DNA of 64,000 nucleotides from Hippophae tibetana (Eukaryota; Streptophyta; Magnoliopsida; Rosales; Elaeagnaceae), in NCBI GenBank assembly GCA_037013495.1, contig CM072809.1, positions 14,646,501 through 14,710,500 on the forward strand. Reading direction: 5' to 3'. The notes below the pieces were generated by a model. The model made no database searches. It had not been told where the DNA came from and worked only from the letters and a program-made list of their open reading frames with translations. A program made the translations under genes and the position numbers. This document shows, piece by piece, positions 38,760-51,500 of the stretch (its first letter is position 1; each line of letters starts with the position of its first letter).

Positions 38760-39840
38760 AAAATACTTAATAACACTTATACAAATCAAAATGGGGGAGA
38801 TATAAAAAAGATGCAGGGTCGTTTGTCTGCATGGTTAGTCAAACATGGGCTAGTTCATAGATCTTTGGGCTTCGATTACCAAGGAATAGAAACTTTACAA
38901 ATAAAGCCAGAGGATTGACATTCCATTGCTGTCGTTTTATATGTATAATGAAAAATAAGCCTTTCTTCTCTTATGTTTAAGCAAAATAAAGAACAAAAAT
39001 GAATTGGAATTCTACTTTAACCAAATGTGTAGAAATAGTAATAATGGAATTAGTATGATTCAATGCCCATGTGTTAAATGTAAAAATGAGTAATTTCATG
39101 AATTTGACGAGGTTAAGTATCACCTTATCCGTAGTGATATTCTTTTGAGCTATAAATGTTGGTATTATCATGAAAAAAAATATTGATAATACTTATGGGG
39201 AAGAGATAAATAAGAATGTGAGTAGATTACATACATCTTATCATAATATACAGACATAAAATATATTTCATGGTGTTGAAGATGAACTACGTGAGGATGA
39301 TCCTAGAACCTTTAAAAAACTTCTAGAAGATGCCGAAAAACCGTTGTATCCAAAATGCAAGAAATACACTAAAATGTTGGTATTGGTTCATTTGTACAAT
39401 GTGAAGGAAAAACATGATTTTTTTACAAGGGATTCATAGAATTACTAAATCTACTAGTCGATATGTTTCCTGAGGGTATTGAATTGTCATATTCAATGTA
39501 TGAAGTGAAGAAATCTCTTAGTCGATTTGGCATGAAATATCATAAGATTCATGTTTGTCCAAATGATTGCATTTTTATAGAAAAGAATATGAGACAAGTA
39601 TTTTATGTGAGCGATCAAATTGACACAAGATGGTATGTTGTGTTAATGCCTCCACAAAAAGAGTTTTACCATTGTGATGCATTAGAAGATGACAACCCTA
39701 TTCTTGATACATGAACCAATATTAGTAATTTTTCAAACAAATTGGCTAATGTATGTGATGATCTAGTTGATGACAATGATTATTCGTCATGGGCTTGAAG
39801 TGATTGTAAAGGAATATATGTATACGTTCAACAACCTAAT
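38760..39840 (+). pseudogene. CACTA TNP2-like transposase relic, core deleted
   Basis: About 39060-39175 encodes CPCVKC...HL...Y.CWYYH, the transposase-associated zinc-binding N-terminal domain of En/Spm proteins. Then 39463-39594 encodes LSYSMYEVKKSLSRFGMKYH and 'KIHVCPNDCIF', part of the TNP2 domain. Directly after it the frame continues with QVFYVSDQIDTRWYVVLMPP, which belongs near the C-terminus (DUF4216-like). The several hundred residues that hold the catalytic DDE core should lie between and are absent, so an internal deletion around 39590-39605 has fused the two ends in frame. Stops also interrupt the N-terminal part. The element cannot make its own transposase. Confidence 0.75.
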
Positions 39841-39947
39841 TAAACATAATGTATGTTCTATATTGTTGTAATAACTCTTATATATATATGTATGTTTCTA
39901 AAATTGTCAATTAATTTATATTTATTCATTGTTTATAGATATTTCAT

Positions 39948-41535
39948 GGATCCTCGAGTAATAGAGCTTATAGATCCAAATGATCCATTGGGGCATTTGA
40001 AAAGAAGAGGTTGAGCGAATATACCTGATGCTCCACTTAACCTAAATGATAGAATACCCGTTCTATTTGATGCTATTAGTAATCCAATAGAGGAAAATGA
40101 CCAACAATTGAAATCTTCTATTGGTAGACTTGTGAAGTCCAATATACTAATCAATATAAATGATTGGACTTAGGTTGACGAAGATGAAAAGTTCAAAATA
40201 TAGATAACCATTTGTGTAAGTCTCTTATATTTTATAATCAATTACATAGTTGTATCTTTTTTTGCATTATATCTAATCTTGTGTAGTGTGTTTTTACAGA
40301 ATCGTTACAAAGTCTATGACACTTGGAAGAGCAAGTGTTATAAGATTGCAAAGAAGGCGTATAAGGAATACAAGACTTCCAGATTGACAAGAAATTATGT
40401 GTTTTCATATTTGGAACCACTTGATGAAGTAGAGCTCTACAAAATCCTTGAAGGATACCCATGGATTACACCTCAAGTTTGGAAATACTTCATAGATTAT
40501 AGACGTACATATGAATTTCAAATTATTAGGGAAGAACATTAGAATATTCAAATGCATAACATTCTTCCTAACCGTATTAGGAGGTCTTCAAATCCCGAAG
40601 TTAGATATAGAATGGTATTATTAATTTGTGTTAATTTATAAATATTTTTATATTTATTTTCCTCAAGTTAATTTCATGTCATGTTTAATAATTTTTCATA
40701 ATTTATGTAGGAAGTTGAATTGGGTAGACTGGTTACTCGCACTGAATTATACATAGAAACAAAGACTCCCAAAACGAAGAAGTCAAAACCAATGACTAAG
40801 CGAGGAGAAGAACAACTAAATAAGTTTTTGGTTGATACAAAGTCCATATGATTTTTAATAATTGCTGTAATAATGCATGATATGTTTGTGTGCTTTATTA
40901 TTTGTAGAGAGTTGTTCAAGAAAAAAATATCCAATGGTGAAATAATCGAAGAGCCTGGGAGAGATGCTCTATATCATGCATTCAGACGGGAGCATCCTGA
41001 TCGTGTTAGGGGAGGTAGCCAATATGATGGTTATATGGAATATTTTAGCATTCCAAAGCAAAAGCCTCAGACGGTCAGTAAGGAAAAGTACACTAAAATT
41101 GAATAAGAACTCAACTCTTTTAAGGCTTCAATGTTAAGTGAGATTGCCATTATAAAATAATATCAATCACAACACATGTCAAGCATAACATCATTCTACA
41201 ATCAAGATATGCCATATTGGCCATGCATGCAACCATCCATGCCAAACATGCCACCATCCATGACAGGCATACCATAATCCATGCCAGGCAGGCCACCTAC
41301 GCAATCTCATGATGCTCAAATTATATCCAGTATGAGATATAGTCATCCTATTGGTCCTCCCTATATGCCAGGAATGCATATGCAATCAAGTAGTGGTTCA
41401 TTTTCTCCAATACAATCTATGCATTCTTACCATCAATCACATCACGATGAACATTTTGGTGAGAATGTACATCCAATAGCTACCCCACATGAGAGTCCTT
41501 CTCTATTTGATGAATCATATGTGGTAAGATTTTAA
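39948..41535 (+). pseudogene. CACTA second ORF (Ptta/En-Spm-type) relic
   Basis: An ATG at 39948 starts a frame with one early stop, then intron-like gaps. At 40306-40542 it reads NRYKVYDTWKSKCYKIAKKA and WKYFIDYRRTYEFQ, the plant transposase-associated (Ptta/En-Spm) pattern of a basic region followed by W...Y....F. Later parts encode FRREHPDRVRGGSQYDGYME (about 40980-41040) and a Met/Pro/His-rich low-complexity stretch (41180-41530), ending near a GT donor. This ORF is usually spliced and accompanies TNP2 in CACTA elements; its exact role is unclear. In-frame stops (about 40014, 41104, 41275) mark decay. Confidence 0.6.
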
Positions 41536-41751
41536 TTTCTGGTGTTGATAATGTATTATTTTTATTTCTTATTACATGCTTTATTTATTATATATAACAC
41601 TTAAATTTTTTTACAGAATATGAAATGTTTGTTGAAACATTCTTCATCAATGGACTTTGTTGCTATTAGAACGGTACAACAATTGAGTGATGATAAGATG
41701 ATTCATAATCAATATTTACCTAATTATTGGTGAATAGTAATTGATAAATCA

Positions 41752-43280
41752 TTGTTCCATGATTGTCCACTACATGTGCCTTCTAATGCTACCACAGTCC
41801 AAGAGGTGGTTGGACAGTATATGGCTTGGCCGTCGATTAAAGTTGTTCTAAATTTTGACGTGGTACTATTTTTTAACTTAAAAGATAACACTTGCTTACT
41901 ACTATTATTTTATTATATTTTTTTATTGTTACTAACATACATAATACTTTTTCTTTAGTCTATTATACCATAACTCTTAAATGCCGCACATTTAAGAGAT
42001 ACGAATCAAGTATGTCGTGCCAAATCTATGTCTAGTGGCAAATCATCATGCACTAAGTCATTCAAGAAGAAGCATTGGAAAAAGTATAGTTATGATTATG
42101 CTTTAAACTTTAGCAAAAATCTTAGTGCTTTGATAACTATTGTTGCGAGGGCATTTAGCATAAATGATGGAAGGACTGTGCCACTTCCTATAGAAATTTC
42201 TCGTGTAGACCTTGGCCAAACTTACATATTGATCGAGTGCATATTGCAACTATTTGAATATCAAATGATTGATTTAAGTATAATTCAAGTGTGGACAAGG
42301 TAAGTCCTCAATCTATTCATTTTCTTTCATTTATGTAGAACATATATAATTATATTTATATTATTTAATTACTTATATATATTTCTTTTATATAGGGCAT
42401 GCTATTATTGACTTCAACATAATCACTCATCACATTTAGCAATGTTCTATGATTCTTCATATGTCAATCAATATCAAGAGAAGAATGTTAGCATCAGAGC
42501 TAAAAAATTATGTGATAGGACATTAACGCTAAACAGAAATCAAAAGTTGATAATCCCTTGGACACTAAGGTTTGAAGAAGGCCTAGATCATTGAATGTTG
42601 CATGCTAATCCTTGATTTGTTCAATAATCATGCTTGGTACTATGACTCAGCTTCCATAGAATTGAATAAAGATACAAAAGTTGTTGTTGAAATGTAAGAG
42701 TTATAGCTAGCTATTGGTTTCTTCTATTTTTTTTTTGTAATATTGAATAAAAAACTAACCATTTTAAACCTTGATAGGGCATGGAATTTGTGGAACAAGT
42801 TTAGGGGCATTACCCTTAAAAAATCTCATAAGTTTATATGGAAAAAAGTTATGGTATGTACAAGCAAATATTAATAATTTTATTAATTTTACTATCGAAT
42901 AATAAAGATATTCGAATATGGAAAATCATGTACACTTATTTTTTGTAGGTTCCATAACAAAATAATGGAGTCATGTGTGATTATTATGTCATGAAGTTTG
43001 TGAGCGAAATCATCACAATTATCAAAATTTCAATTAATGATATGGTAATATCTTTTACTCATATAAAGAAAAGTTTTTAACATAGTTGAGTTATTTTTTG
43101 TAAATACATGAAATACATTCTTATTTTGATTTTAAATATATGTAGTTCTTTAGTTCGAAAAAAATGGGTTATGACCAAATTTGTTTTGATGATTTACGAG
43201 AGAAATAGACAGAACACATGGTTCAAATTATATCATCATAAAAAGAATTAGAAGAAGATTCTAATGATCTTGAATAGCAT
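41752..43280 (+). pseudogene. CACTA-borne Ulp1-like (C48) protease relic
   Basis: It begins with a region reading CPLHVPSNATTVQEVVGQYMAWP, of the type found before the protease in CACTA ORFs (41764-41832). Exon-like blocks follow at 42028-42303 and 42400-42990. Ulp1 family signatures: 'NNHAWYYDSAS' (about 42626-42658) around the acid residue, and Q-N-N-G-V-M-C-D-Y-Y-V with the candidate catalytic Cys at 42976-42978 and the oxyanion-hole Gln six residues before it. The usual Gly after Cys is Asp here, and the Trp after the catalytic His is a stop in that frame. It is therefore a captured SUMO-protease-like domain in decay, not a host gene. Confidence 0.6.
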
Positions 43281-43480
43281 ATGACAACATAACGGTGATT
43301 TTTTTAATAATTTAGTTTCTCTATTCCTATGTCTGAAGTCCCTTGTTTGATGGATGTTTTGTTTGATGGATGATTATATGCTCATTTATTTAAGGGAATA
43401 CATTGTTTTATGGACCTATTTTTTGCCCAAACTTCATCTCATCTCTCTTGCCTACTTTCCTTATGACAACATCATAGTAA

Positions 43481-43788
43481 CACTTTATTAATCATTTGTC
43501 TATAAATATGAAGCTATCTGGAATCTCTGTTGGTATTTTCAATGCTATAACGAGCTCTAAATATGAAGTCAAGTGTAACTCTTATTTTGTTACTTGGATT
43601 GTATGAGTTTTGGTGCCCATAAACGTATTACAAAATTGTTCCATACGTTTAAGGGCACCAAAACTCATACAAGCCAAGTAACAAATCAGAGTTACACTTG
43701 ATTTCATATTTAGAGCTCATTATAGCATTAAAAATACCAACTTGATTCCAAATAGCTTCATATTTATAGACAAAAGATTAATAAAGTG
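43481..43788. repeat. Long foldback: ~146 bp inverted arms, 16 nt loop
   Basis: The left arm 43481-43627 (starting CACTTTATTAATCATTTGTC) is the near-perfect reverse complement of the right arm 43644-43788 (ending GATTAATAAAGTG). Both arms include AGCTCTAAATATGA and ACTCATACAA words, with small mismatches. The whole sits between two diverged direct repeats (about 43310-43435 and 43876-44003). A transcript crossing it would fold into one long hairpin. Confidence 0.88.
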
Positions 43789-44352
43789 CTAATATGAGTT
43801 CGAAGGGATATGATTATTATTATATCACTCGGATGTCGTTATGATAATCTCTTTTTTTATGGTAATATTTATAATGATTTAATTTCTTCATTCGTATGTC
43901 TCTGAAGTTTAGACTACTTGTTTGATGAATGTTTACATGCTCATGTATGTAGAGGAATAAACTGTTATATGGATCAACTATTTTTGCCCAATTTCCTTGT
44001 CATAATGCTAATGATTCTAAGCCAACCCAAGTTTGCTCGTACAATCCAATTATACTTTGACGATATTATTTTATTTGTAATTTAAGTTAACTATATATAT
44101 ATATTGTATACACATTATTTATTTTTGTAATAAATTTAATTACCAAGTAATTAATTATATTTAAATTTTCAATTATTTGTATTATTATTTATATTTTGAT
44201 TTTTTTATATTATATTGAATACAATTTAGTAGAATGAAAAATGAGAATATAAAAAAATTAATATAGATAAAACCGGTTCACGCGTTGAATTGACTTTAAA
44301 TTGATTTAAAATTGATTTTTAACCGATTTAAATACCCATTTTTGTAGTAGTG

Positions 44353-45521
44353 TCCACAACTTATGTTTGTGTAGATGATTGTACATAATATTAGTTGTGT
44401 TTAAATTGTTTTAAATTTGTGATTATTTAGGGTACAAATATTTTCGATGTTGTATTGTTTTACGTTATTAGATTCTAACAATATTTTGATTGATATATTC
44501 AAACATTAAAGTGATGATTAATATGTAATTTATTCAAACATTAAAGTGATAATTAATATGTAACTTAATTGAATTGTTTTACTAATTTCTCTAATAGAAA
44601 TTTGGGATGTTTAGTTTTAGATAAACTTTTAATTCGTTATTATACTCCTATATGTATATTATATTCGTTTTTATCAATTTTATTTATTATTTTAATGAAA
44701 TTTTTTGGTTTGTTATAAAAAAAACCGTCAAGTAAAATATGTCAAAATATATATTTAGTGGTTATACCATTATTTTAATATTCAACCTTTAATTCATATT
44801 AAATCTGAGATACTCATATTAAATATAAGAATATGATCATAAAGCCTATTCAATAAAAAAATTCTAAAGGAAAATAACGCACTGCGTATCATTCGTAGGA
44901 GTAATATATAATTTAACCAAAGGCAATGCTCAATAGTCAATACATCTCGTTCAATGAGAGAACTTTATTTTTATCATTATTTCATTTACATTCACTAATA
45001 CTTAAAAAAAATTAATTTTTTATTAATTATTATAAGTTTTATACTTTTATTTAATTTAATAATAAATTTTAATTATATATATAAAAATACATTTATAGAT
45101 ATAAAACCCACTGTTTTATCTGTATTTTATTGATGTATTTATTTATTATTAATTGTAATAAATAAAATTTATTATTAAACTTAAATAAATTTATAAAAAA
45201 TTAAACGGAGGTGTATTGGGATAAGATAAAAAAATAAAAAATAAAGAAAGAAAAGAGAAAAAAGAAAAGGTTAGTTTCCATCCCACGAAACCCGACTTAA
45301 AGTCTGCAATGGAAGTCTTGCTATTTTATCGGTCTTTCCAAGCAAGATGACATCTAAAATTCCAAATACCCAAGTCTTTGTACAACTCACCAATCTTCTT
45401 CTTCTTCTTCAAACTCAAATTCCTGTTTTCGAGAAAAAAGAGACTCAAAATCAATAACTTGATCATTTCATCTCAACTCCCAAGTCCACTCTATCCTTTC
45501 TATACAATACTCATCTCACAG
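44353..45521. other. Spacer upstream of the U-box gene
   Basis: AT-rich DNA with a 35 bp tandem duplication (44496-44530 and 44531-44565). The last 250 bp (from about 45270) are richer in GC and pyrimidines and form the promoter and 5'UTR of the U-box gene. I could not fix a TATA box. Confidence 0.5.
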
Positions 45522-48500
45522 ATGATCACAGACCAACTAATCTCAACCTTCTCAGCCACTGTAGACTCCATAAACCTTTCTTTAGCGGAGCTATGTGTCG
45601 GCGACGACTTTCACTCCCAACCCCACCATTATTTTTCCGACATCCCTCGTCGATTTACCATCTTTGCTCAGCGCCTTCAACTAGCTCTCACTAACTTTCT
45701 CCGCTCCTCTGATTGCGATTCCTTCTCTCCATCTGTTCACACCTGTCTCAAAGGCATCGACGCCGAACTCTCCAAATCCATCAAAACGGTGTCGATTTAT
45801 AAATCCAAAAGCAAGATATTCGTTCTGCTCAATTGCGTTTATTTATGTCATTCCATGAATGAGTGCTCATCAGCTATTTCTGGTTGGCTTGCGTTGCTCG
45901 ATGGAGCACTCGTTGATCACCCTGAGCTTCATAAGAAAGTTTCTGATCTTTCCAGAGACATAAAACTAACTCATTTCAAAGTACAATTCTATTATATATA
46001 TTTTTAGATGATATTCTATTTTCCTATCTCTCTTTTCGTTGTTCGTATATATGATGTGTTTATTTTTTATTTGGAGTGTAAGTTTTTAATTTTGGGGTTA
46101 ACTTGGAGTGTAGGTTACGGAGAATGAAGAAAGAGTTTTTCGTACGCTACAAAAAGAAGGGAAACGAACACAAGCAAAATTGAGCAAGGCCGTACAGAGT
46201 GGTATAGTTATGGACTTAGGGCGAGCTCTGGGAATTGATCCCGAAAATCACCAGGAGTTGTCAGAACAGATTGAGCTGTTTAAGAACGATTTAACGAGGT
46301 TCAGTTTGACTATCGAGAAAAAAATTCTAGCGTCTTTGGAGCAAATTCTGGAAAATTGGGCAATTGAGCTTCCCATTCACTCATGGAGTTTGCACCTTGA
46401 TTTTGAAGATGAAGGATACATATCGCCGATCAAAATTTTTTTCTGTCCTTTGACAAAGGAGGTCATGAAGGAGCCAGTGGTGTTAGAATCATCACAGACG
46501 TATGAGCGAAGCGCTATTCAGTTTTGGTTTGAGAGGTGTTCAGAGGATGGTAGAGAACCCATTTGTCCTGTTACTGGAAAAGTTGTTGAGTTTAATTTGG
46601 AGTTAAGGCCTAATATTGGGTTGGCTGGAGCAATTGAGGAATGGATCAATAGGAATGTGGAGATTCAGGTGAAATTTGCAGTGCAGCATTTGAGTAAGGA
46701 GCTTCCTGAGGTGAATTGTATAGAGAAAGTTTTGGATGGTATTTATAAGATTTCGGAAGAACATCCTATTAGCAGATATAGGTTCAGAAATGCTGGTATT
46801 GTTTTACTCATTGTTAAGTTGTTGAAGAATAGTTCCAATAATAAGAGTATTGGGACGAATTTAAGAAGCAAAGCTCTGTTGGCTTTACTTGGCATGGTCA
46901 AGGATGAAGAAAGCAAGGTGGGTTTCCATTGTTATTTTTTATCATATATATATATATATATATATTGGGAAGAAATTTTTTACTGAATTAATTAAACATG
47001 CTCTTTAGTCCTAAGTGGAAGAAATATCCGTTGATTCTGAAAAGAAAACTGACTAAACTAAGAAAATGACAGACTTCTAACAATCTGTTCACAAGGGAGA
47101 GAGGGAGGAAGATGATGAATAGTGCGCATAGGTTTTATTGATTTCTAATTGTTATATCATGTAAAATTACAAGTACTGGTTATGTATTTATACTACATTG
47201 TTACACATTGATCACAGCTAGGTGATTTGATCGCATAAAATAACAGAAAATGCGGTTGCAATTGTGTGTTTATGACTACACAATAAGCTAGCTGCCTACA
47301 CATTTATCTGCTATAATTTAGATTCAATTTTGGGGTGTTTTCGACACCCTTACAACTCCCTTTTTCATCTATTTGTGAGCGTTACAATGATTGATAGTTT
47401 GTATGGATTTGGCCATCATTTGATACATCCTTGCACTGTCTATATCACCCATTTTGTAAGCCTTACTAATGTTGTTTGATTGCTGCCCCATTGCTGTCAC
47501 AATTGCCTTCATAACACCTTCATAATTTCTGTAAACCTTTACAATAATTGGAGCAATCATTAGCTTCCATACTTGTTATCCACTTCATGATCATCAAGTA
47601 TTTCTTCATCCATGATAACATCAACATCCTCCTCAAACTTAGTGGCATACAAGTGACACTAAGTTTGCTTTTTAAATTCAGGAAATACGCTATGGGTAAG
47701 GCTTTAGTTAATATATCATCTTTTTGATCAAATGAAGGGACAAATTGGAGAGTTAACTGGTTTGTTAATACCTTTTCCTTAACAAAATGGTAGTCCAATT
47801 CAAAGTGTTTATTTCGTGAGTGGAATATAGGATTAGCTGTGAGGGTAATTACACTAGTATTGTTACACGAGATGATAGGTTTGTCCGAACTGTCAATTTG
47901 CAGTTCTTTTATCATGATTTATAACCATGTTACTACAGCAGTAGTAGATGCAAGGCATCTATATTCTACTTCAGTACTTGATCTGGCAACTGTTGGTTGT
48001 TTCTTTGTTGATCACAACACAAGATTGGCCCCTTAAGTACAAACGCAATCCAAATATTAATCTTCTAGTGTCAACATATGTAGCCTAATCTACATTTGAA
48101 AATGCATATATAGACAATTGAGATGAAGCTTTGTATTCTATCTCATAAGTAGTTGTATTGGATATATGCCTTAACATTCGTTTTGTTGTTACCAATGAGT
48201 TACTAGAGGTTGTGCCATAAATTTGCAAACTTTGTTCATCGAAAAGGCTATGTTTGTGGTTGACAACAATTATCGTAATCATAGAAGAGGCAGGTGGTTT
48301 GGTATCAAACATCCTTGCTTTAGTGAGTAAGCTTTTGATGCATTTGGTTTGTTTGAGATTATGCCATCCACATACACTAACACATACATTTGATATGATT
48401 TTTCAATTAAATAAAAGAGAGAGTCATCAGATTGTGCTTTTGAAAAACCAAACTGTAATAGAGTAGAGCTCAGTTTGTTGAACCAAGCATTAGGTGCCTG

Positions 48501-51500
48501 TTTTAAGCCATATTGGGACTTATGCATTTTACACACAAAATTAGGATGTCATTTGTCAACAAATCCAAGTACTTGCTACATATACACATCTTCTAGGTTT
48601 GTTTCATTTAGGAATGCATTGTTTATGTCTAATTATTGTATATACCAACGAAATGTAAGTGCTAAAGTTGGTATCATTATTACAGTGCCAAATTTGACAA
48701 TTAAGCTGAAATTTTTCAAGAAATCGAAACCAGCCACTTAAAGAAACTCTTTACTAACAACTTTTGCCTTTAGCTTGTCTAAGGTGCCATCAAAGAGTTC
48801 CTTTACCTAAAAAGGGCCATTTATTGTCAATGATTTTCCTTTCTTTTGGAGGTGGAACCAATACCCATGTATTGTTTCGTACTAAGGCATCAAACTCGTT
48901 TTTCATAGCTGTAAACTGTCACATATCTTTCAATGCTTCTTTTATAGTTTTGGGGGCTAATATAGTTTGTGGTGTAAACATAACTTTAAATTTTTTGATT
49001 TCAGATTTAAGTCTTGTAGTCATTAGATGGAGGTTTTGGTGAATTGGGGTATTTTGGGTTATGATTTCATGTGAAACATTTTGATTATGACATGTTATTT
49101 CATGTGGGTTTGTTGAGTTATGGAGTAGCACATTGTTTGCAGAAGTTTGAGAATTTTTTTGTCGTGGAGATTGATGTGAGGATATAGAGTTGCCATGGTG
49201 GATTGGTTGTAAATTGTCATGTGGTTGGATAATATGTGTCTGTTTGATTGTCAATGGATTGGCTTGAATTGATTTTTACATTGCTAGGCATTGTATGTAT
49301 TGTGGGTAACATTTTCTTGGCATTCCATTGATGTACTGGATAGCGTGGGCATAACTTTAGCAAAAGGGAATTGGTTTTCATCAAATATCACACTTCTTGA
49401 TATTATCACCTTACCATTTGGAGATAAGCATTCATAACATTTGTGCACATAACTATATCAAAGAAATGTGTAAGATTTAATCTTGAAATCAAACTTGTGA
49501 TTGTGATAAGGTCTTATGTGAGGAAAACATTTGCATCCAAACACCTTAAGTGACTAATAGTCATGTAGGCATTTGTTGAGCATTTCAAAGGGGCTTTTGA
49601 AATTGAGCACTATTGTGGGCAACCTGTTGATGAGAAAGGTAGCAGCATAGAATGTTTCATCCCAAAGCTTTAGTGGCATGTTGCTTTGGGCTAAAAGAGT
49701 TTATCCTAACTCAATTATGTGCATGTGCTTTCTTTCTACTAGCCCATTCTGTTGAGCAATGTAAGGGCATGAAATTTGCCTTCATATTCCATACTTAGCT
49801 AGGATATGTTTCAGTGAATTAAACTCTCCCCCACCATTTGATTGCAATATTTTTATTTTGTTTCTAATTGACAGTTCAACTTGATTCTTGAACATAAAGA
49901 AGGCTTATTTAACACCATATTTTTCTTTTAAAAAGTAGATCCAAGCATATCGTGTGCACTCATCATAATATATATATATAGTAGTGAAAACCATTGAAGG
50001 AAAGCATGGGAAAAAGATCGCATACATTCGTATGTACAACTTCCAAATGGATAGAATTTTTATTCATTGAATTAACAAATGGTAAACAATGACATTTACC
50101 TATTTGGCATGCAATACACACATCAAATTGATTACTAACATCCACAACTGGGTTTTTGTAACAATTATTAAGAACAAAATTTACAATCTTTGCATTGCGA
50201 TGTCCCAAATGTTTATGCCACAGTTTGAAGTCATAGTTTACAATAGTTCTATTAGTATGAGCTATAAGAATACCTTGTATTTGTGCTTGATATGCTTCCC
50301 TTATGAGTTTCGTACGGAGTTTGTCATTTAGTTTTGTGTCCAGATCTAGTTGAAATGAGTAGAGTTCATGATTAACCTTCCTTTACATTAGCACATGACC
50401 CGTGAGCTTGTCCTTCACACAAACTCTAGGGGAAAAACTCAAAATAGACATAATTGTCTCTAGTGAACTGTGAGACACTAAAAAAGGTTTTTAGAAAGGT
50501 TTGTTGGGTCGAGATTAGATGGTGTGAAGTAGTATAATCTATAAATCAGGTAGGATCTATTGACACATAAAGGGTTGATGCATACAATACATTGGTTGGA
50601 TTTGCAGGTATCATTGTTGATAGAGATTGGTCCAATTGATTAGGATTTTTTGGATAGGTTAGAGTTATTTGAGTTTGGTTTAAGTTTGGAGGTGCTAATG
50701 GTCCTTGTGTTAAGCAAAGATGTTGTTGATTTGATAGTGGTGGAGGTAATTGAGGATAGTAAGGTTGAGTCACATCAAGATTGACTTGTTGAGGTGGGTA
50801 GTTAGGGAAGTTACTATGTTGATGGAATGATTGATTATTGAATCTATTATATCCTCGTGAGAAGTATGAATGATTGTATTGGGGATAGGTAGATTGATTG
50901 TATTGATTTTGGTTGCCAGATTGGAATTGTGGTGGTGGTGGTGACCTATTGCTTGTAACAGATGTGTAGGATTGGTTGAATCTTAACCAAGAAGAGCCTA
51001 TAAAATGACCTGGTTTGTCACAAAATTGACATTAAGGCGTTGTTCCATTATTGAAACCACATCCTTTATTCTCGTTTCTCTTTGGGTCATAAGATTGGTT
51101 TGATGGGTAGAACTGGTTGAAGGATTGATTGAATGATTGAGTGGTGCTTGATCATATTGTTAATCATCACTAGAGTTGGTTGTTGGAAGTATTGGATTAC
51201 CTTGTTGTTGGAATGGCTGATTTATGTTTTGATTTGGTGTCAAGAAACCTTTGAAATTTTTTTAGGCAAGATTTGGGTCATTGTTTCCAAGATTTGTATT
51301 TGTTGAAACCACATTTGCAAAAGGTAGTAATGCCATTGCAGAAGATCTTCTTTCTTATGCTCGTAATCTGTGAGTCAGTTCTTGAATTGAGATGTATCCT
51401 TCTTGAATGTTAGTAACTATTGAGTCATACTTACCATTAAGGACATTGCACAAATAAAGAACTTGATCTTCTTCACTTATCGTGCAACCAGTTGAAGCTT

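Larger units (their letters stand above)
36037..44352 (+). mobile_element. CACTA (En/Spm) transposon, defective
   Basis: The right end is the inverse of CACTACTACAAAAATGGG (ending at 44352); the left end reads TACTACTATAAAAATGGG from 36037, one base off CACTA. Inside each end lie the subterminal repeats typical of the superfamily: many forward and inverted CGTCGGTT/AACCGACG words with ACGTGG between them at 36100-36310, 36955-37040, 37380-37455 and 37780-37995. Coding relics follow in the usual order: TNP2-like transposase, a Ptta/En-Spm-type ORF, and an Ulp1-like protease domain. No clean 3 bp target duplication is seen (TTT versus TCC). A second left-terminus-like sequence at 36851 suggests a composite or nested 5' end. 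Confidence 0.85.

Noticed and set aside
43481-43788. MicroRNA precursor
   Set aside because: Arms are far longer than a normal miRNA stem and sit in a transposon; without small-RNA data a miRNA call is not justified.
45378-45521. 48-codon N-terminal extension of the U-box protein
   Set aside because: Phe/Lys low-complexity from CTT repeats in the 5'UTR; the ATG at 45522 starts the conserved-looking helical region.
47839-49042. Series of plus-strand open frames in the copia region
   Set aside because: They are the complementary strand of copia pol; the minus strand carries the RT and RNase H motifs.
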